From Hyphomicrobiales bacterium (GTDB lineage: Bacteria; Pseudomonadota; Alphaproteobacteria; Rhizobiales; JACESI01): DNA of 61,421 bases. The first letter of the stretch is position 1. Each line of letters opens with the position of its first letter. The stretch is taken from NCBI GenBank assembly GCA_039973685.1, contig JBDWKL010000048.1, forward strand, positions 1 through 61,421. Reading direction: 5' to 3'. Under the pieces are notes generated by a model. That model had not been told where the DNA came from and did no database searches. It was given only the letters and a program-made list of their open reading frames with translations. Both the position numbers and the translations under genes were made by a program. Shown here piece by piece: positions 56,880-61,421 of the stretch.

Positions 56880-56977
56880 TTCAAATCCCAACGAAAAGAC
56901 TAAGGTTGCGATACATCATACTGAGCACGCGCTACAACCGCAACCAATCAAAAGATGATTGATGAATTTGTTAAAAA

Positions 56978-57271
56978 TCAGGCTTGAGGGTGGTCAGGGT
57001 TCATGCGTTCACGCATTTCCTTGCCTGTCTTGAAAAATGGACTAGATTTCTCTTCCACTTTCACCTGTTCACCTGTGCGCGGATTGCGGCCAACCCGTGC
57101 AGGGCGATGCTTAACTGAAAACGCGCCAAAACCGCGCAATTCAACGCGATCGCCACGGGCCATAGCATCAGAAATTTCATCCAAGATTGAATTAACAATC
57201 GCTTCGACATCGCGATGATAAAGGTGCGGATTTTGATCCGCCAACTTTTGCACCAATTCTGATTTAATCAC
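56978..57271 (-). CDS. ihfB: Integration host factor beta subunit
   Basis: A 97-residue DNA-bending protein of the HU/IHF family. The start is GTG with an AAGGGAAA site upstream. It has [20 protein letters not shown] and [16 protein letters not shown], and the DNA-intercalating arm with [20 protein letters not shown]. The order sppA-ihfB-lapA is conserved in rhizobia. The gap to sppA is 32 bases. Confidence 0.95.
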   Translation of the reverse strand: MIKSELVQKLADQNPHLYHRDVEAIVNSILDEISDAMARGDRVELRGFGAFSVKHRPARVGRNPRTGEQVKVEEKSSPFFKTGKEMRERMNPDHPQA

Positions 57272-57303
57272 TTTCCCTTGCCTCCCATATTCGAACGTAA
57301 AAA

Positions 57304-58290
57304 TTATTCCGCTCTATTAGTATCAACCTGCCAAACAGACAACATGCCGTCAATATGCCCCAATCGCGATGTTCCAAGCGTTTTGCCCGGTAATTCAGCT
57401 AATTCCTGAAGCCCAAACGCTGACAGTGCACCCTCCCAAAGGACACTTGTCAATGGAAAATCCTTTTTTGGCTTTCGCAATGACCATGTCACTACTTTCA
57501 AAGTTTTATCGAGTTTCTTCTCATCAACAAGCCATTGCTTCGCTGTATTTTCATCTCCAAGCCCATCAATCAACTTTCGATCAAGCGCTTGTTTTCCCGT
57601 AAAGACAGAACCATCGAGCAGCCCTTCGCTATCACTAGCAGAAAGGTTGCGACGCTCTTTTACCAAATCAGCAAACCATTGATAGGTATCAATCAACATG
57701 CTTTCCAACATATCGCGAGCAGCCTGCGGTGTTTCATTAAATGGTGATGGCTCAGCTTTTAAAGGCGATGATTTTATCTCTTCAACGCTCACACCAATCT
57801 TATCCAATAAGCCTGTAGCGTCTGGATATTGCATGATAACGCCAATGGAACCGACGATGGAGGTGCGCGGCGCAACGATATGGTCGCTTGCGACTGCGAT
57901 CATATAACCGGCTGATGCAGCAAGCCCGCCAATGCTCGTAACCGTTGGTTTTTCCTTAGCGATCGCCCGCACTGCATTGTGCAGCGCTTCGCCGCCAACA
58001 GTCGTACCACCAGGTGAATTAATCGAAATAATCACGCCTTTAACGTTCTTGTCTTTGCGCAATTTCTCAAGACGTTTCAGCGCATAGCGACTGTTGGAAA
58101 TGAATCCAGTAATCGGAACGCGCGCAATATGAGGTTTTTGGGCTTTAAATGATGAACCTGTCGCGATCGTTACAGCACTCAACAAGGCAACAATTGCGAC
58201 GCCAACAGCCACGAATGTTACGACGCGCCATAGAGTTAGCTTGCGTCGCATTCTGCGGCGGTCAAGAATTTGATCTTGTGTTGCACTCAT
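57304..58290 (-). CDS. sppA: Signal peptide peptidase SppA, short form
   Basis: A membrane-anchored serine protease of 328 residues (single protease domain) that degrades leftover signal peptides. One membrane helix lies at about residues 22-45. The nucleophile Ser is in [15 protein letters not shown], the general base Lys in [15 protein letters not shown], and [19 protein letters not shown] is the family's oxyanion region. A minus-strand TTGACA at 58332-58337 could be part of its promoter, but a matching -10 is not clear. First gene of sppA-ihfB-lapA. Confidence 0.94.
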   Translation of the reverse strand: MSATQDQILDRRRMRRKLTLWRVVTFVAVGVAIVALLSAVTIATGSSFKAQKPHIARVPITGFISNSRYALKRLEKLRKDKNVKGVIISINSPGGTTVGGEALHNAVRAIAKEKPTVTSIGGLAASAGYMIAVASDHIVAPRTSIVGSIGVIMQYPDATGLLDKIGVSVEEIKSSPLKAEPSPFNETPQAARDMLESMLIDTYQWFADLVKERRNLSASDSEGLLDGSVFTGKQALDRKLIDGLGDENTAKQWLVDEKKLDKTLKVVTWSLRKPKKDFPLTSVLWEGALSAFGLQELAELPGKTLGTSRLGHIDGMLSVWQVDTNRAE

Positions 58291-58353
58291 TTACTTACCT
58301 CTGGATAATGTTGTGTGCACTATTATGCATTTGTCAAGCGTATGAACATGAAA

Positions 58354-58383
58354 AAGGCCATTGTTTTCAAAATGAAAGGCCTT
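58354..58383. repeat. Inverted repeat upstream of the GhrA-like gene
   Basis: AAGGCC and GGCCTT arms are separated by 18 bases, with a nested CATT/AATG. It lies 44 bases before the start at 58428 in the divergent region with sppA. Possible leader hairpin or operator. Confidence 0.3.
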
Positions 58384-58427
58384 AATCTGGCGGCAACATC
58401 GCGATTTAACCGCAGACCGGAAAAACA

Positions 58428-59372
58428 ATGAAACCCGTCATTCCATTCGTATCGAACAACACGCAAAACGCAATCACTAAATGGATTGACCATTTGGCAA
58501 GCGCGATGCCTGAAGAAACAATCAAACGGATTGAAGATCTTAGTCCCGAAGAGCGACTAAATGCAGATCTCGCGATTGTCGCAAACCCAGACCCTGAAGC
58601 CCTTAAAACATTGCCAAACCTAAAGTGGGTTCAGTCCCTATGGGCAGGCGTTGAAAAGATGATGGAGCAATTTTCAAACGCGCCGTTTGAAATCGTCCGC
58701 CTTGAAGATCCAGAAATGGCGAAAGCCATGGCAGAAGCCGTGCTTGCATGGACGCTTTACCTTCACCGCGACATGCCAAAATACGTCAAACAACAACGAG
58801 AGAACAAATGGTATGAGCACGATTTCGGTTTGGCTGGCGGCAAACATATCGGCTTTTTAGGGCTTGGAAATTTAGGCCTTGAAGCAGCAAGCGCTTTGAT
58901 AAAACAAAACTTCACCGTTTCTGGCTGGAGCCGATCAGAAAAATCAGTTGCTGGGGTAAAAACCTATTTCGGCGAAGATGGCCTTAAAACGATGCTTGGT
59001 GAGATTGATATTCTCGTCTGCCTCATTCCACTAACGGATCAAACACGCGGGCTTATAAATGCTGAGCGATTGGGCGCGATGAAACAAGGCGCAAGCCTGA
59101 TCAACTTTGCCCGTGGGCCGATTATCAATGATGATGATTTATTAGCAGCCCTTGATAGCGGCCATATCGACCATGCTGTTTTAGACGTTTTCGAAGTGGA
59201 GCCTTTGCCCGGAACATCACCCTTCTGGCAACATCCATCTGTCACGGTCCTGCCCCATGTTTCCGGCCCAACAAACCGCACAACCGCATCCAAGACAGCA
59301 GCGCTTAATATTGCGGCGTATCGTGAAAGTGGGGCGATACCTAAATCAGCGAATAAAGCGCGCGGGTATTAA
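58428..59372 (+). CDS. Glyoxylate/hydroxypyruvate reductase A-like 2-hydroxyacid dehydrogenase
   Basis: A 314-residue NAD(P)H-dependent reductase of the GhrA branch. The Rossmann motif is GFLGLGNLGLEAA, with the catalytic Arg in INFARGPIIN, Glu in VFEVEPLPG and His in LPHVSGP. The N-terminal half is the divergent substrate-binding type (VQSLWAGVEKMM) seen in GhrA. Glyoxylate or hydroxypyruvate is the likely substrate. A CCGGAAA site lies before the ATG. It is a single gene. The next 236 bases to the rpsA terminator hold nothing that I recognise. Confidence 0.88.
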   Translation: MKPVIPFVSNNTQNAITKWIDHLASAMPEETIKRIEDLSPEERLNADLAIVANPDPEALKTLPNLKWVQSLWAGVEKMMEQFSNAPFEIVRLEDPEMAKAMAEAVLAWTLYLHRDMPKYVKQQRENKWYEHDFGLAGGKHIGFLGLGNLGLEAASALIKQNFTVSGWSRSEKSVAGVKTYFGEDGLKTMLGEIDILVCLIPLTDQTRGLINAERLGAMKQGASLINFARGPIINDDDLLAALDSGHIDHAVLDVFEVEPLPGTSPFWQHPSVTVLPHVSGPTNRTTASKTAALNIAAYRESGAIPKSANKARGY

Positions 59373-59608
59373 TGCTCTAGGCTTAGGCCTTCACGCTCAA
59401 AAAGCTTGAAAGAAACCTTGTGATAAAGACGCTGATGCTGCCTGGTTTTATGTGGGATTTGCTGACGATCAACATTGTCGTTCCCCTTTTGTAAAATTGC
59501 CCTAAGAGGAGCTACTCTCCTCTCTATGGTGGAGATAACAACACAATCAAACTGGCTCTGTGCTGAACTCCACATTCATGTTCGGTTCAGCGTTTAACGG
59601 CATAAAAA

Positions 59609-59632
59609 AACCCGGCTACAAAGAGCCGGGTT
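59609..59632 (-). terminator. Rho-independent terminator of rpsA
   Basis: Perfect 9-base arms AACCCGGCT and AGCCGGGTT with a 6-base loop, followed on the minus strand by a run of seven T. It lies 25 bases past the rpsA stop. Confidence 0.92.
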
Positions 59633-59656
59633 CTTAAATTTGTATCGAAGAAAGGC

Positions 59657-61360
59657 TTAGCCTTCGTCGTCTTGGTCCTTAAGAGCAGCACCAAGAATGT
59701 CGCCAAGTGAAGCACCAGAATCGGTTGAACCGTACTGTTTAACTGCTTCTTTTTCTTCAGCAATTTCAAGCGCTTTGATTGAAATGCTAACTTTGCGTGT
59801 TTTCTTGTCGAAGTTAGTGATGCGTGCATCAACTTTTTCACCAACAGAGAAACGATCAGGACGCTGACCATCGCGGTCACGCGAAAGATCTGCACGGCGA
59901 ATGAAGCCAGTGAGGTCAGTTTCAGCAATCTTAACGTCAAGACCGCCGTCTTTCACTTCAATGATTTCACACGTCACAACAGCATTCTTACGAATGTCGC
60001 CTGATTCAGCTGCTTCAGCGAACTTGTCGCCTGTTAGCTGTTTCACGCCGAGTGAGATGCGTTCTTTGTCGATATCAACGTCAAGCACAACAGCTTTCAC
60101 CATATCGCCTTTGTTGAAGTCTTCGATGGCTTCTTCGCCAGCACGTTCCCAATCGAGATCGGATAGGTGAACCATGCCGTCTACATCGCCGTCTAGACCA
60201 ATGAAGAGACCAAATTCGGTCTTGTTCTTCACTTCGCCTTCTACTTCTTTGCCCACAGGGAACTGCTGTGCAAAATCTTCCCAAGGGTTGGAAAGTGTCT
60301 GCTTGAGACCAAGTGAGATACGACGCTTAGACTGATCAACTTCAAGAACCATCACGTCTACTTCTTGTGAAGTAGAAACGATTTTACCTGGGTGAACGTT
60401 TTTCTTCGTCCAAGACATTTCTGATACGTGGATCAAGCCTTCAATGCCTGGCTCCAATTCAACGAATGCACCGTAGTCTGTGATGTTTGTCACGCGACCA
60501 GAGAATTTCGCTTCAAGTGGGTATTTCGCTTCAATGCCATCCCAAGGATCGCTTTGTAGCTGTTTCATGCCCAATGAGATGCGGTGTGTTTCTTGGTTGA
60601 TGCGAACGATTTGTACTTTTACCGCTTCGCCAATGTTCAACACCTCTGATGGGTGGTTGATACGACGCCATGCGATATCTGTAACGTGCAACAAGCCGTC
60701 GATGCCGCCAAGGTCCACGAACGCACCGTAATCGGTGATGTTCTTGACCACGCCCTCGATAACCTGACCTTCGGCCAAGTTTTGTACAAGCTCTGAACGC
60801 TGTTCTGCGCGTGTTTCTTCCAAAACTGAACGACGTGAAACAACGATGTTGCCGCGACGCTTGTCCATTTTCAAAATCAAGAAAGGCTGCGGTGTGTTCA
60901 TCAATGGTGCAACGTCACGGATTGGACGGATGTCCACTTGTGAGCGAGGCAAGAACGCAATCGCGCCATCAAGGTCAACTGTAAAGCCGCCTTTAACTGA
61001 GTTGAAGATTTGGCCAGTTACTTTTTCTTGCGCGTTAAACGCAACTTCAAGTTTAACCCAGCTTTCTTCGCGACGTGCTTTCTCACGTGAGAGCACGGCT
61101 TCGCCAAGCGCGTTTTCGATACGCTCAACATAGACTTCTACAGTATCGCCGACTTTCAATTCGCCGTCGCGGTACATAGAGCCAAATTCTTTTACCGGAA
61201 TACGGCCTTCGGTTTTAAGACCAACGTCAACAACAGCAAGGTCTTTTTCAAAGGCTACGATTTGACCACGTAGGACACTGCCTTCAAGCGGCAGTTCAGT
61301 TGCCATAGATGCTTCAAAGAGGCTGGCAAAGTCCTCAGTGGATGGATTCATTTCACTCAA
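59657..61360 (-). CDS. rpsA: 30S ribosomal protein S1
   Basis: Protein S1 (567 residues) brings mRNA to the ribosome. Six S1 repeats are seen in order, with motifs VDVGLKTEGRIPVKEFG, FTVDLDGAIAFLPRSQ, ITDYGAFVDLGGIDGLLHV, ITDYGAFVELEPGIEGLIHV, TEFGLFIGLDGDVDGMVHL and GGLDVKIAETDLTGFI. I place the start at the TTG at 61360. AGGAG lies 7 bases upstream of it, and the resulting N-terminus MSEMNPSTEDFA lines up with the MSATNP-type start that I recall from rhizobial S1. The ATG at 61351 would have no proper ribosome binding site. Confidence 0.93.
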   Translation of the reverse strand: MSEMNPSTEDFASLFEASMATELPLEGSVLRGQIVAFEKDLAVVDVGLKTEGRIPVKEFGSMYRDGELKVGDTVEVYVERIENALGEAVLSREKARREESWVKLEVAFNAQEKVTGQIFNSVKGGFTVDLDGAIAFLPRSQVDIRPIRDVAPLMNTPQPFLILKMDKRRGNIVVSRRSVLEETRAEQRSELVQNLAEGQVIEGVVKNITDYGAFVDLGGIDGLLHVTDIAWRRINHPSEVLNIGEAVKVQIVRINQETHRISLGMKQLQSDPWDGIEAKYPLEAKFSGRVTNITDYGAFVELEPGIEGLIHVSEMSWTKKNVHPGKIVSTSQEVDVMVLEVDQSKRRISLGLKQTLSNPWEDFAQQFPVGKEVEGEVKNKTEFGLFIGLDGDVDGMVHLSDLDWERAGEEAIEDFNKGDMVKAVVLDVDIDKERISLGVKQLTGDKFAEAAESGDIRKNAVVTCEIIEVKDGGLDVKIAETDLTGFIRRADLSRDRDGQRPDRFSVGEKVDARITNFDKKTRKVSISIKALEIAEEKEAVKQYGSTDSGASLGDILGAALKDQDDEG

Positions 61361-61421
61361 TTCAATTCTCCTAGGAAGACCAATAGACCGGACACGAGCC
61401 GACAATAATAAGCATCAAATC

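Noticed and set aside
59369-59575. 68-residue minus-strand open frame between the GhrA-like gene and rpsA
   Set aside because: No ribosome binding site and no recognisable features.
1-61421. tRNA, rRNA, SRP RNA, CRISPR arrays, insertion sequences or prophage
   Set aside because: Read through the gaps and found no repeated spacer pattern, transposase, integrase or cloverleaf-like sequence. A covariance-model search would be needed for small RNAs.

Overview
The window looks like chromosomal DNA of an alphaproteobacterium, most likely a Hyphomicrobiales (Rhizobiales)-type organism. The evidence is the order rpsA ... sppA-ihfB-lapA, the bolA / J-domain gene / cobS-cobT block, an SDHAF4-like DUF1674 gene, obgE-proB, and protein sequences of rhizobial type. 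Base composition looks fairly even (around half G+C by eye) and does not change sharply. I found no insertion sequence, integrase, prophage, CRISPR array, rRNA or tRNA. No gap without a gene exceeds about 285 bases.

Layout. 1-1817 (+): 3' end of a 2-hydroxyacid dehydrogenase, then a class I aminotransferase. 1857-4455 (-): molybdate transporter modABC. 4543-11544 (-): a leucine/isovalerate degradation operon in the order tetR, isovaleryl-CoA dehydrogenase, methylcrotonyl-CoA carboxylase beta and alpha, HMG-CoA lyase, enoyl-CoA hydratase, with a perfect palindrome in the tetR promoter. 11672-13095 (-): a Rieske oxygenase coupled to a small unknown protein. 13739-16615 (-): threonine catabolism (kbl-tdh) behind a cupin-type XRE regulator, with three copies of a shared 10-mer. 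16651-19847 (-): nadD, proA and an ArgE-like deacylase. 19907-27876: DUF1674, htpX, a DNA glycosylase, bolA, a J-domain protein, cobS-cobT, an esterase-like phytase-family protein and DUF3833. 27930-33571: obgE-proB, recR, a MATE transporter, pyrD and DUF952. 33732-42167: small unknowns and a signalling region with a LuxR response regulator, a 1190-residue transporter-like hybrid kinase, mscL, a FixL/FixJ-like pair and a stand-alone receiver protein. 42271-56360: a large cobalamin cluster. 56541-61421: lapA, ihfB, sppA, a GhrA-like reductase and rpsA.

The cobalamin block has four gene groups: DUF1636-cobP (+), cobB-cobQ-cobC-cobD (-), cbiD-cobK (+) and DUF6732-cbiX-cobH-cobL-cobI-cbiG/cobJ-cobM (-). 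Within the groups, stops and starts overlap by 1 to 11 bases in almost every case. The gene set is mixed. CbiX, CbiD and a CbiG-CobJ fusion belong to the cobalt-early route, whereas CobS and CobT, about 19 kb away, are subunits of the late, ATP-dependent cobaltochelatase. cobN, cobG/cobZ and cobF are not in the window. This is the most interesting biology here.

Other points of note are a FixL-like kinase whose PAS domain has lost the heme-ligating histidine, a probable TTG start for rpsA set by its ribosome binding site, and a split of the usual rhizobial obgE-proB-proA-nadD run. I see no clear, wholly new multi-gene system.
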